From assembly GCA_023450615.1 (NCBI GenBank), contig JAEXGT010000106.1, positions 1 through 64,000 on the forward strand: DNA of 64,000 nucleotides. Direction: 5' to 3'. The notes under the pieces were generated by a model. It was given only the letters and a program-made list of their open reading frames with translations, had not been told where the DNA came from and did not search any database. The translations under genes and the position numbers were made by a program. Every line of letters starts with the position of its first letter. The first letter of the stretch is position 1. Origin of the DNA: Pseudomonadota bacterium. Lineage in GTDB: Bacteria > Pseudomonadota > Alphaproteobacteria > Rhizobiales > Beijerinckiaceae. This document shows positions 34,471 to 43,035 of this stretch, piece by piece.

Positions 34471-35418
34471 ATGAATCGCGTTCTGCTCGCGCGTCTGGTC
34501 GATCTCGTCGTCGTGCTCTTCGGCGTATCGGTCATCGTGTTCCTGATGATCCGGATGATCCCCGGCGATGCGGTGGCGATCATGCTCGGAGCCAATACCG
34601 AAATCACGCCGGAGCGCATGGCGGAGCTCAACCGCCGCGTCGGCCTCGACCGTCCGATCGTCGAGCAATACCTGCTCTGGGCGGGATCGGCCCTGCGCGG
34701 CGATTTCGGAACATCGCTCTGGACCGGGCGGCCGGTCGCCACGGAAATTCTCATTCATCTCTGGCCAACGCTCGAACTGACGGTGCTTGCGCTCGTCATC
34801 GGCGCCGTTCTGGCGGTTCCCGTCGGGTGCCTGATGGCGCAGACGCGCGGCGGCGGCGCCGATGTGGCCATGCGGATCGGAGCCATCGCGGGTCTCACGA
34901 TCCCATCGTTCTGGCTCGGCATCGTCATGATCCTGCTCCTGTCCGCCTGGGCGCCGAGCTTCGCATCGCTGGGCTATGTGCCTTTCTCGGAAGATCCGCT
35001 CGGCAACCTGCAGCGCATGCTGCTGCCGTCCGTCGCGCTGGCGCTTCCGATCCTCGCCAATCTCTCCCGCCTCGTGCGCTCCGCCATGCTCGATGCGCTG
35101 GGGCAGGACTATGTCCGCACGGCGCGCGCGAAAGGCCTGTCGGAGCGGAGCGTGGTTTACAAGCACGCCTTGCGCAACGCGCTCATTCCGTTTCTCACGA
35201 GCGTCGGCATCATGACGGGTTATCTGCTGGGCGGAGCTATCGTGGTCGAGCAGGTTTTCGCGATTCCCGGCCTCGGCCGCTTGATCCTCGGCGCCATTGC
35301 CGAGCGCAATTATCCGCTCATCCAGGCCACGATCCTCGTGGTGACGGCGGGCTTCGTTCTCGTGAACTTTCTCGTCGACTTCCTCTACATGCTCGTCGAT
35401 CCGCGCGTGAGGGCCTGA
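34471..35418 (+). CDS. ABC transporter permease (DppB/OppB family)
   Basis: This 315-residue protein has six membrane helices and the family pattern RVGLDRPIVEQYLLW followed by FGTSLWTGRPV in its N-terminal half. The EAA-like motif is DYVRTARAKGLSERSVVYKHALRNALIP near residue 212, which docks onto the ATPase. The start ATG at 34471 follows AGGAGAG, directly after the attenuator hairpin. It pairs with the DppC-type permease 3 nt downstream. No ATPase gene follows, so an unlinked subunit must supply energy. Confidence 0.92.
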   Translation: MNRVLLARLVDLVVVLFGVSVIVFLMIRMIPGDAVAIMLGANTEITPERMAELNRRVGLDRPIVEQYLLWAGSALRGDFGTSLWTGRPVATEILIHLWPTLELTVLALVIGAVLAVPVGCLMAQTRGGGADVAMRIGAIAGLTIPSFWLGIVMILLLSAWAPSFASLGYVPFSEDPLGNLQRMLLPSVALALPILANLSRLVRSAMLDALGQDYVRTARAKGLSERSVVYKHALRNALIPFLTSVGIMTGYLLGGAIVVEQVFAIPGLGRLILGAIAERNYPLIQATILVVTAGFVLVNFLVDFLYMLVDPRVRA

Positions 35419-35421
35419 GCC

Positions 35422-36246
35422 GTGAAGTCCCTTGCCAGAAACAAGCTCCTCGCCTTCGCCGTTCTGCTGGTCGCGATCCAGCTCATCCTTGCCTTCGGCG
35501 CGCCCCTGTTCGCGCCCTATGATCCGATGGCGCAGAGCGTCGCGCGCCGTCTGAGAGGGCCGACCGAGCTCAATTGGCTCGGCACCGATCAACTCGGACG
35601 CGATGTGCTCACGCGCATCCTCTACGGCTATCGCACGTCCCTCATCGCCTGTGTCCTGGCGGTCGGCATCGCGCTTCTGGCCGGAGGAACGTTGGGATTG
35701 ACGGCAGCTTATTATCGCGGCTGGCTCGACCGCATCATCATGCGCGTCATGGATGTGCTCTTCGCCTTTCCCGTCATGCTGCTCGCCATCGGCATCATCG
35801 CCGTACTCGGCCCGCACACCTATAGCGCGGCCGCCGCCATCGCGGTGGTCTATACCCCGATCTTCGCGAGACTCCTGCGCGGCCCCGCGTTGGTTCTGTG
35901 CGAGAGCGAGTTCGTGGCGGGCGCCAAGGCCATCGGCGCGTCGGATTCCCGCATCATTTTCCTGCATATCCTGCCGAATCTCGCCTCGGTCATTCTGGTG
36001 CAGACGAGCCTTCTGCTCTCTGCTGCCATTCTCGTTGAAGCTTCGCTCTCCTTCCTCGGTCTCGGCACGCAGCCGCCGACGCCGTCGCTCGGCCTGATGC
36101 TCTCGGAGGGCCGCAACTTCCTCATGCTCTCGCCATGGAGCGCGATCTTCGCCGGATTTGCCATTCTCTTCCTGTCGTTCGGCTTCAACCTCCTGGGCGA
36201 TGCCTTGCGCGATACGCTCGATCCACGATTGAGAGGACAATCGTGA
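35422..36246 (+). CDS. ABC transporter permease (DppC/OppC family)
   Basis: The 274-residue partner permease begins at a GTG (35422). Its N-terminus contains the DppC hallmark WLGTDQLGRDVLTRILYGYR around residue 52. Several membrane helices follow, and the EAA-like loop SEFVAGAKAIGASDSRIIFLHILPNL is near residue 170. Its stop overlaps the GTG of the next gene by 4 nt (GTGA), so the GNAT gene is coupled to it. With the binding protein and the first permease it forms an importer lacking a local ATP-binding subunit. Confidence 0.92.
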   Translation: MKSLARNKLLAFAVLLVAIQLILAFGAPLFAPYDPMAQSVARRLRGPTELNWLGTDQLGRDVLTRILYGYRTSLIACVLAVGIALLAGGTLGLTAAYYRGWLDRIIMRVMDVLFAFPVMLLAIGIIAVLGPHTYSAAAAIAVVYTPIFARLLRGPALVLCESEFVAGAKAIGASDSRIIFLHILPNLASVILVQTSLLLSAAILVEASLSFLGLGTQPPTPSLGLMLSEGRNFLMLSPWSAIFAGFAILFLSFGFNLLGDALRDTLDPRLRGQS

Positions 36247-36689
36247 TCGTCAGGCCGGCTGAGCCCGACGACATTCCCGCCTTGGCAGGCATCGCGCAGA
36301 GATCCTATGCGGTGGCCTTTGCCGATATTCTGGAAGCCGAGGTGATCGAGGATCGCGACAGCGCGTATTTCATGGCGCGCTTTGCCCTCGCCTGGAAACG
36401 CATGTTGGTCGCCTCGTCGCGCGAGACGCTGGCGGGCTTCCTGCTGATGACAGACGGCCATATCGACATGCTGTTCATGGACCCCGCTGCAATCGGGCAG
36501 GGGGGCGGCGCGCGGCTTCTCGAAAAGGCGGAGGCCCTGGGCGCGAAGAGCCTTGAATGCTTCCGCGACAATCAGGCAGCACGGCGCTTTTACGAACGTC
36601 ACGGCTGGCGCGTCGCGCGCGAATACGAGCGTGACTTCGAAGGGCGCAGCCGCAGCTTCGTTTTTTACGAGAAAAGCAAGGCCACTTAA
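36243..36689 (+). CDS. GNAT-family N-acetyltransferase
   Basis: The 148-residue protein starts at GTG 36243 (MIVRPAEPDDIPALAGIAQR), inside the permease stop. The acetyl-CoA loop is DMLFMDPAAIGQGGGARLLEKAEALG, and the final NQAARRFYERHGWRVAREYERDFEGR is the classic GNAT C-terminus. A longer in-frame reading from 36135 overlaps the permease and was rejected. It is translationally coupled to the importer, so it may act on an imported amino sugar or peptide, but the acceptor is unknown. Its stop TTAA is shared with the convergent nagA stop. Confidence 0.85.
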   Translation: MIVRPAEPDDIPALAGIAQRSYAVAFADILEAEVIEDRDSAYFMARFALAWKRMLVASSRETLAGFLLMTDGHIDMLFMDPAAIGQGGGARLLEKAEALGAKSLECFRDNQAARRFYERHGWRVAREYERDFEGRSRSFVFYEKSKAT

Positions 36690-37822
36690 GCCATCGCCTC
36701 GCCGCCGATCCAGGTGTCCTGCACATGCAGGCCCTCGTCGAGGAGAACGAGATCGGCGAGATAACCCGGTGCGATGCGCCCGAGTTCGTGATCGAGCTTC
36801 AGGAAAGCGGCAGGCACGAGCGAGGCCATGCGCAGCACGTCAGGCAAGGCGAGGCCGAGGCGCTCCACGCTGTTGCGGACAGCAGAGGCCATGTCGAGGT
36901 CGGAGCCTGCGAGCGTTCCGTCCGCGGTCGCAAGCCGCCCATCCTTGCGATAGATCGTGCGCCCATGAAGGTCGAAGGTCTTCATGTCGGTGCCGGTCAC
37001 GGCCATGGCGTCGGTCACCAGCATCATGCGTTCGGTGCCCTTGGCCGCGACGGCAAGGCGCAGGGCAGGATCGCTCACGTGATGGCCATCGACGATGATG
37101 CCGCACCAGGTGTCGCGATTGTCGAGGGCCGCGCCCACCGGGCCGGGATCGCGTCCGGCAAGAGGCGGCATGGCGTTGTAGAGATGCGTGAAGCCGCGAA
37201 GGCCGCGGCGGAAGGCTTCCATCACCGTCGCGTAATCGCTCGCCGTGTGGCCTGCGCAGATGAGAACGCCCGCTGCCGCCAGTCGCGCGATGAGATCCAT
37301 GCTGTTGCACTCGGGCGCGAGGGTCACGAGCGTGCGGCCCTCCTGCAGCGATGTCAGGATGTCGAAATCCTCCTCCTCCATCGGACGCATGAAGGTGGCG
37401 TTGTGTACGCCTTTCCTCTCAGGATTGATGAAGGGGCCTTCCACATGGATGCCGAGCACGCCGGGAACGCGTGCGGCGAGCGCCGCGCGCATCGCCTCGA
37501 CGGCTTCCGCCATCTTCTCGCGGGTGTCGGTGATGAAGGTCGGCAACAGGCCGGTCGTGCCGTATTTGCGATGCGCGGCGGCAATGGTCTTGAGCCCTTC
37601 CACACTGCGCTCGTCGTTGAACATGACGCCGCCGCCGCCGTTCACCTGAACATCGATGAAGCCGGGGACCAGCAGGCCGGTGACGGCGCGCCGCTTGAAA
37701 CCCGCGCCGAGGTCGCGCTCCTGCGGGAGGGCGGCGATGCGGCCGTTCTCGATGACGACCGCGTGGCCTTCGAGCATATGCGTGCCGTCGAAGACACGCG
37801 CGCCTGTGAGGGCTAGGGGCAT
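36686..37822 (-). CDS. nagA: N-acetylglucosamine-6-phosphate deacetylase
   Basis: NagA removes acetate from GlcNAc-6-phosphate, the product of MurQ and of GlcNAc kinase. The 378-residue amidohydrolase shows PGFIDVQVNGGGGV, HVEGPFINPERKGVHNATFM with the metal Glu, CAGHTASDY, THLYNAMPPL and LVTDAMAVTG with the catalytic Asp. The ATG at 37822 overlaps the stop of the SIS-domain gene by one base (TGATG). Its stop overlaps the stop of the converging GNAT gene. It is the last gene of the GntR-led operon. Confidence 0.95.
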   Translation of the reverse strand: MPLALTGARVFDGTHMLEGHAVVIENGRIAALPQERDLGAGFKRRAVTGLLVPGFIDVQVNGGGGVMFNDERSVEGLKTIAAAHRKYGTTGLLPTFITDTREKMAEAVEAMRAALAARVPGVLGIHVEGPFINPERKGVHNATFMRPMEEEDFDILTSLQEGRTLVTLAPECNSMDLIARLAAAGVLICAGHTASDYATVMEAFRRGLRGFTHLYNAMPPLAGRDPGPVGAALDNRDTWCGIIVDGHHVSDPALRLAVAAKGTERMMLVTDAMAVTGTDMKTFDLHGRTIYRKDGRLATADGTLAGSDLDMASAVRNSVERLGLALPDVLRMASLVPAAFLKLDHELGRIAPGYLADLVLLDEGLHVQDTWIGGEAMA

Positions 37823-38874
37823 CAGACTGTCTCCGTCACCTTGCGCAGGCGCGGAGGATTGTCCGGATTGCGGCCGCGCGCCAGGGCAATGGCATTCACG
37901 AGAGGATAGAAGCTCTGAATCATGGCGATCGGAGCAAGATAGGGATGCACGTTTTCGACAGAGGGGAGCATCACGGTCGCAGGCCCTTCGGCGGCTCCTG
38001 CCACGACGACGGGAACGCCCTGTTCCTTGAGCTTCATGACGAGATCGTTCACGCCGCTCAAGGTTTCGTCCTTCTGGCTCAGCACCAGGATCGGGAAATG
38101 GTCGCCCGCCAGAGTCCAGGGGCCATGCATCAGCTCGGCGGCGCTCATGGCCTCCGCATGCACGCCGGACGTTTCCTTCAGCTTGAGAGCAGCTTCCTGC
38201 GCAACCGCGAAGCCGACGCCGCGGCCGACGACGAAAAGGTTGTTGGCCTGGGAGAGTTCGGGAAGCGCCGCCGACCAATCGGCGTCGGCAGCCTTGGCGA
38301 GAACGTCCGGCAACGCGTCGAGAGCAGCGAGCAACTCCTTGTCCTGCGACCAATGCGCGACGAGCTGAAACCCTGCGGCCAGCGCCGCGATGAAGGACTT
38401 GGTGGCGGCGACACTCTTCTCCGGTCCCGCGTGAAGCGGCAGCACGACCTCGCAGGTGGAGGCCAGCGGTGAAGAGGTGTCGTTGACGAGCGCGACGGTC
38501 AATGCGCCGTCGTCGCGTCCCGCCTGGGCAAGGTTGAGAATGTCGGGGCTGCGGCCCGATTGCGAGACGGCGAGGAACAGCGCGTCACGCATGCGCGGGC
38601 GGGCTTCATACACCGATGTCACGGATGGGCCGACGGAGGCCGTCACGAGACCGGAATGAATCTCGAGCAGATATTTGACGAAAGTGGCTGCGTTATCCGA
38701 GCTGCCGCGCGCGCAGGTGACGGCAAAGGGCGGCGGCGATGCGCGCAGGCGCTCGCCGAGATCACGGCACAGGGCTGCGTTGCTGTCGAGCAGGCGCGCC
38801 ACGACCTGCGGTGCTTCGCGGGCTTCGCTCAGCATGGCGGTGATCGTGGAAGAAGTGTTGTCAGGCGTCATCAT
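37822..38874 (-). CDS. SIS-domain glucosamine-6-phosphate deaminase (NagB-II/AgaS type)
   Basis: The 350-residue protein has two SIS domains, like the isomerase half of GlmS, and no glutaminase domain. Motifs are TCARGSSDNAATFVKYLLE, VSQSGRSPDILN and AGPEKSVAATKSF in the first half, and VVGRGVGFAVAQEAALKLKETSG in the second. In many alphaproteobacteria this protein, called NagB-II, replaces NagB and deaminates GlcN-6-phosphate to fructose-6-phosphate. It is sandwiched between the GntR regulator (14-nt overlap) and nagA, which supports that role. AgaS or a sugar-phosphate isomerase are less likely alternatives. Confidence 0.9.
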   Translation of the reverse strand: MMTPDNTSSTITAMLSEAREAPQVVARLLDSNAALCRDLGERLRASPPPFAVTCARGSSDNAATFVKYLLEIHSGLVTASVGPSVTSVYEARPRMRDALFLAVSQSGRSPDILNLAQAGRDDGALTVALVNDTSSPLASTCEVVLPLHAGPEKSVAATKSFIAALAAGFQLVAHWSQDKELLAALDALPDVLAKAADADWSAALPELSQANNLFVVGRGVGFAVAQEAALKLKETSGVHAEAMSAAELMHGPWTLAGDHFPILVLSQKDETLSGVNDLVMKLKEQGVPVVVAGAAEGPATVMLPSVENVHPYLAPIAMIQSFYPLVNAIALARGRNPDNPPRLRKVTETV

Positions 38875-39643
38875 GATGGATCCGCTCGGGCTGGCTGATG
38901 GTCAGCTCGGCCACGAAATCATAGGCATCGCCCCGGTAATAGGACGAAGTGAACTCGACGACTTCGCCCGTTGCCGTGAACGAGCGTCGTTCGATGTAGA
39001 GGGCAGGGCTCTGAGGCTGAACGTGGAGCAGGGACGCCTGTTCCTCATTCAGCAGAACCGCGTGCAGCCGCTGCAGGGCGCGGGTGGGCATGCAGCCCTG
39101 TTCGTGCAGTGCCGCATAGAGCGATTGCTTCACCAGGGCCGGGTCGGGGAGGAAGCGCGAGGGAACAACCGCATGCTCGATGGCCATGGGAATGTCGTTG
39201 GCCATGCGCAGGCGATTGACGCGGCTTACCGTCTCTCCGGGCGAGAGGCCCAGAGCCATCAACTCATCGGGTGAGGCTTGGCCGATGGAGCGGCTTAGCA
39301 GAACCGCGGAGGATTGAAGGCCCCGCGCCGACATGTCGTCGGTGAAGCTCGACAGGCGCGAGAGCGGTTGCTCCAGGCGCATCTGCGGTGCGATGAAGGT
39401 GCCCGATCCCCAACGCTGAACGAGCACGCCTTTTTTCACCAGTCCGGTGATCGCCTTGCGCACGGTGACGCGGGAAATGCCGAGCTGCTTGGCAAGATCG
39501 CGCTCGCCGGGAAGTGCGTCGTCTGCTTTCAGCGAGCCTTTGCGGACGGCATCCTCTATGGATTGCTGAAGCTGCAGATAGAGCGGCGTGGGATTGTCGT
39601 CATCCAGCGGAAGGGCGAGGGACGCTGTGGCATGATCGTTCAT
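38861..39643 (-). CDS. GntR-family regulator, HutC/NagR type
   Basis: The 260-residue regulator has an N-terminal GntR winged helix (residues about 18-85, with GERDLAKQLGISRVTVRKAI) and a UTRA effector domain from about residue 100 (SPGETVSRVNRLRMAND). HutC-type members such as NagR/DasR sense amino-sugar phosphates, commonly GlcN-6-phosphate or GlcNAc-6-phosphate. The ATG at 39643 overlaps the kinase stop by 4 nt. Motifs near 30551, 32818 and 40551 are the candidate binding sites. Its position inside the operon suggests autoregulation. Confidence 0.9.
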   Translation of the reverse strand: MNDHATASLALPLDDDNPTPLYLQLQQSIEDAVRKGSLKADDALPGERDLAKQLGISRVTVRKAITGLVKKGVLVQRWGSGTFIAPQMRLEQPLSRLSSFTDDMSARGLQSSAVLLSRSIGQASPDELMALGLSPGETVSRVNRLRMANDIPMAIEHAVVPSRFLPDPALVKQSLYAALHEQGCMPTRALQRLHAVLLNEEQASLLHVQPQSPALYIERRSFTATGEVVEFTSSYYRGDAYDFVAELTISQPERIHHDDA

Positions 39644-40521
39644 GGCTGCCTCCGCGCCGTCGCATTGCGCGCCAGAAGAATGGCGCCGTCCAGGGCATCC
39701 GCCTGAGGCTGCACGATGATCTGCTGGATCGGCGGCGGTAACCACGGGCGCAAAGGCTCCGCCAGGCCGCCGAACAGGCAGATGAAAGGTGCGCCAAGTT
39801 CCAGAAGACGTTCGGCAATGCGTGTAGCGCCCGCAGCCGAATCCTCGACAAGCGCCACAGCCAAAGGATCGTGGCGGCTCGCATATTCGAAGACCAGCGG
39901 CGCATGGCTGGCATAGTCGCCCGGGCGGGCGGTGCCGACCCAATCGACGAGAGCCTCGAGGCTATTGTCGAACTTGGCCAGAAGCGCATCGGAGAGCGGC
40001 GTCGCCGGAATGCGCCCGTCATGTGCCCACACGCAGCGGCGCAGAAGCTCGCGCCCGAGGGCTGCTCCGCTGCCTTCATCGGAAATCTCGAAGCCCCAGC
40101 CGCCCACATAGCGGCATTGTCCGCTGCTGCCGCCATATCCGCAGGAGCCCGTGCCGAGGATCAGGATAGCCCCATCGCCGCCGCCGAAGGCACCGAGCCA
40201 GGCGGCGTGGGCATCCGTGTCGATGACAAAGGAAGCAAAGGGGTGGGGACGGGACAAAAGCCGCTCGACCGCGCTCGCCTGACCGGCGCCGGCGGCGCCC
40301 ATGCCCGCATGGATGTTCTTGAGGTCGCTTTCCTGAAGACCCGCCTGCTCAAGAGCTTCGCGGCAGGCGGTCAGAATGGAATTCCAGACCAGATCGTGAT
40401 CGAGGCGGATATTCGAAGGACCGCCCGTGCCCTCGCCCAGCATCGTCCCATTCCCATCGCGCAACCGCGCACGGCATTTCGTACCGCCGCCGTCGATGCC
40501 GATGAAAAGGGATTGGCTCAT
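39640..40521 (-). CDS. BadF-type N-acetylglucosamine kinase
   Basis: The 293-residue kinase starts MSQSLFIGIDGGGTKCRARL with the phosphate-1 loop, has ILGTGSCGYGGSSGQCRYVGG with the glycine-rich second motif and FEISDEGSGAALGRELL, and ends with the adenosine-binding LFGGLAEPLRPWL. It is a relative of NagK and glucosamine kinases. It is the first gene of the operon with gntR, the SIS deaminase and nagA, which is the expected order for GlcNAc use. It is paralogous to the kinase at 28693-29601. A candidate operator is 30 nt upstream of the start. Confidence 0.88.
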   Translation of the reverse strand: MSQSLFIGIDGGGTKCRARLRDGNGTMLGEGTGGPSNIRLDHDLVWNSILTACREALEQAGLQESDLKNIHAGMGAAGAGQASAVERLLSRPHPFASFVIDTDAHAAWLGAFGGGDGAILILGTGSCGYGGSSGQCRYVGGWGFEISDEGSGAALGRELLRRCVWAHDGRIPATPLSDALLAKFDNSLEALVDWVGTARPGDYASHAPLVFEYASRHDPLAVALVEDSAAGATRIAERLLELGAPFICLFGGLAEPLRPWLPPPIQQIIVQPQADALDGAILLARNATARRQP

Positions 40522-40550
40522 GGAGACAAGAAATTCTCAAAGGAAGTGGA

Positions 40551-40565
40551 ATACCAGACCGGTAT
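40551..40565 (-). promoter_or_regulatory. Candidate GntR operator upstream of the GlcNAc kinase operon
   Basis: ATACCAGACCGGTAT is a near-perfect palindrome (ATACC/GGTAT arms) 30 nt before the kinase start. A second partial copy, ATACCAGTAT, is at 40720-40729. Its CCAGACCGGTA core is shared with the murQ and anmK upstream regions. It is a strong candidate site for autoregulation by the GntR protein. Confidence 0.6.
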
Positions 40566-40763
40566 AATGCCACTTAATATCCAGTTGGGGAAGGGGAGCG
40601 GGACAGCCATACCCAGACCTTTCCAACGGGAAGCCAAGGGGACTCCTTGGCAAAAATAGCGCAATTCCCGAACTTGAGCTTAAAAGTACCGTTCTTCCCG
40701 ACATTTAGCGGAGCGGGCGATACCAGTATAAGGTCACTTGCGTCTTAAGGCCTGGGCGTGATC

Positions 40764-41465
40764 TCAGGTGTTCGAGACAGCTGCGGCGATCCGAGGGGCA
40801 AGGGCTCCTCCGAGGATCGCGGAGGGCACATCCGAGGCGATGACCCTGCCTTCGGCCACGAACACCATCTGATCGGCGAGATCGGCCACATCCTCGGGCG
40901 TGTGAATCGTCATGAGGATCGTGACGGGACGCTTTCTGCGCAGTTCCCCGACGAGTTGAACCATGTCGCGCCGCAGGCCCGGGTCAAGGCTGCTGAAGGG
41001 CTCGTCGAGAAGGATTAAGGGGCGGCCTGAGACGAGCGCGCGCGCCAGCGCCACGCGCTGCCGCTGGCCGCCCGACATTTCGCCGGGCTTGCGTGCATCG
41101 AGGCCTCTCAGGCCAACGGCTTCCAGCATCTCATCGACGAGGAGGCGCTCATCGCCGGACAGGCGCAGCGACGGGCGAAGCCCCAGAGCCACATTCTGGG
41201 CTGCCGTCAGATGGGGAAAGAGGTTGTGATCCTGAAAAACGATGGCCGCGGGGCGTTTGGCGGGCTCGAGGGGCAAGAGGTTCACCCCATCGAATGTCAG
41301 CGTGCCGCTCTCGGGAGCCTCGAAGCCAGCGATCATATGCAGCAAGGTGGTCTTGCCGCCCCCCGATGGCCCGATGACCGCACAGAGCGCGCCCTTCTCG
41401 ACCCTCATGGAATAATCGGCCGTGAAGTCCGGCCATGTAAGACGGCAATTTTCAATCACCAGCAT
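40764..41465 (-). CDS. thiQ: Thiamine ABC transporter ATP-binding protein
   Basis: The 233-residue ATPase has Walker A GPSGGGKTTLL, Q-loop VFQDHNLFPHLT, signature MSGGQRQRVALARALV and Walker B LILLDEPFSSLD. The short 230-residue size and gene order thiB-thiP-thiQ identify it as the energy subunit of thiamine/TPP import. The ATG at 41465 (MLVIENC) lies inside the end of thiP (14-nt overlap); a longer in-frame reading upstream was rejected as read-through of thiP. Expression is governed by the TPP riboswitch before thiB. Confidence 0.93.
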   Translation of the reverse strand: MLVIENCRLTWPDFTADYSMRVEKGALCAVIGPSGGGKTTLLHMIAGFEAPESGTLTFDGVNLLPLEPAKRPAAIVFQDHNLFPHLTAAQNVALGLRPSLRLSGDERLLVDEMLEAVGLRGLDARKPGEMSGGQRQRVALARALVSGRPLILLDEPFSSLDPGLRRDMVQLVGELRRKRPVTILMTIHTPEDVADLADQMVFVAEGRVIASDVPSAILGGALAPRIAAAVSNT

Positions 41466-43026
41466 GAGACAAGCGACCTGAGGCGTGAGCGAGAAGAAAA
41501 GCGACGAGCACGATGAGAAGGCCGATGGCCGAGGCCTCATCAAGCCGATACACGCCGAGTCGCTCGAAGAGAAGATAGGGAAGGGTGACGAGCTCCTGCC
41601 CGCCGAACAGAGCGATGATGCCGAAATCTCCGAATGAGAGCGCCATGGCCAAGGCAAAGGCCGAGCCGAAGGGGCGCTTGATCAGCGGCCAATCCATGAT
41701 TGCGAGCTTGTTCACGCCAGTGATGCCGAGTGATGCGGCAACGCGGCCATAGCGTTCCTCCGCCGTCAGAAGACGAGGTGCGAGAGAGCGATAGGCGAAG
41801 GGGATTGCGGCAAGCCCGTTGATCAACGGCAGAAGAATGAGACCTGCCGCAGCCGGTTCGACAAAGGGCCGCACGATCAGGAAAAGTCCGGCTGTCAGTG
41901 CAAAGGGCGGGACGGCAAGCAGGGTATTGGGAAGGAAGTCATAGAAGGCTGCGATGCGCGGCGAACGTAGGACGACGCGCCATCTGCGCGCTGAGGAAGC
42001 AAGCGCGAGTGCAAGAGAGCAGGCGATGGTTGCGGCAATGAATGCAATGGTCACGCTCGTGACGAAGGCTCTCAGAAGATCCGCTTCGACCACATCCAGC
42101 ATGTATTTCAGGCCGCTCAGCATGCTGAGAGCCAGTGGTGCGATGAAGAGAGTTCCTGTCACCAGGACAGCAATGTCGAGCGCTTTGAGGCTCTTGTTTT
42201 TAGCGTCAGGGCGCGCAACCAGGCCGCGAATGGTGTGTGCCGTCGGCGGCCGCGTCAACGACCAGTTGAGAATGCCCGTCAGCGCAAGGCAGATCGCGAG
42301 CTGGATCAGCGAAAGCCAAGCGGCGCGGCCGAAATCGAGGTCGATCTTGAGCGCTTCGTAAATCGCGACTTCAAGCGTAGACCGGCTCGGCCCTCCGCCG
42401 AGCGCCAGCACGATGGCGAAGCTCTTGAAGCACAGGAGAAACACGAGACCGGCAAGGCCCGGCAGTTCCGCGCGCAGCACGGGCCAGTCGAGATGGCGGA
42501 AGATGTGGGAGGGCTTGAAGCCGAAGGCCGATGCAAGCCGCCATTGCTCGGCCGGAACGAGATTCAAGGAATCGAGAAGAATACGCGCGACGTATGGCGC
42601 ATTGAGAAAGACATGAGCGATCAGAATGCCCGGATAGCCGAAGATGCTGAAGCTCTCCTTCCAACCGAGAAGGGAAAGGGTCTGGGTCAGCCATCCGCTG
42701 CGTCCGTAAACAGCGAAGACCGCGAAGACCGCGACGATGGTGGGAATGACCATCGTCGTGCCGAGAAGTGCCAGCACCATGTCCCGCCCCGGGAACCGGC
42801 GGCGGGCCAGAGCCAGAGCCAGGGCCGCGCCGAGCAAGAGGGAGAGGGCGGTGGAAAGAGTTGCCTGAATGATCGAGAAGGCCAGGACACGCCAGAGATA
42901 GGGGCCGATGGAAAGAAGTACCGGCTTTTCTCCACCGACCGTCGCAAGGGCAATGAAGCCGCCCGCAACCAGGGCTACGATGGCAAAGGCCACGAGGCTT
43001 CCGGGCTGGGGCAGCTTCATCGTCAT
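41452..43026 (-). CDS. thiP: Thiamine ABC transporter permease
   Basis: The 524-residue permease has about twelve hydrophobic helices in two homologous halves, each with an ABC EAA-type loop; the first is WRLASAFGFKPSHIFRHLDWPVL and the second ERYGRVAASLGITGVNKLAIMDWPLI. This two-domain single-chain form is typical of ThiP. It starts 9 nt after the thiB stop and overlaps thiQ by 14 nt. The three genes form the thiamine/TPP importer, acting in the inner membrane. Confidence 0.95.
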   Translation of the reverse strand: MTMKLPQPGSLVAFAIVALVAGGFIALATVGGEKPVLLSIGPYLWRVLAFSIIQATLSTALSLLLGAALALALARRRFPGRDMVLALLGTTMVIPTIVAVFAVFAVYGRSGWLTQTLSLLGWKESFSIFGYPGILIAHVFLNAPYVARILLDSLNLVPAEQWRLASAFGFKPSHIFRHLDWPVLRAELPGLAGLVFLLCFKSFAIVLALGGGPSRSTLEVAIYEALKIDLDFGRAAWLSLIQLAICLALTGILNWSLTRPPTAHTIRGLVARPDAKNKSLKALDIAVLVTGTLFIAPLALSMLSGLKYMLDVVEADLLRAFVTSVTIAFIAATIACSLALALASSARRWRVVLRSPRIAAFYDFLPNTLLAVPPFALTAGLFLIVRPFVEPAAAGLILLPLINGLAAIPFAYRSLAPRLLTAEERYGRVAASLGITGVNKLAIMDWPLIKRPFGSAFALAMALSFGDFGIIALFGGQELVTLPYLLFERLGVYRLDEASAIGLLIVLVAFLLAHASGRLSHAGD

Positions 43027-43035
43027 CGCGGTCTG

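Noticed and set aside
34426..36240. A 604-codon minus-strand frame across both permease genes
   Set aside because: The plus strand encodes well-formed DppB/DppC permeases. The antisense product is charged, repetitive in feel and lacks any domain.
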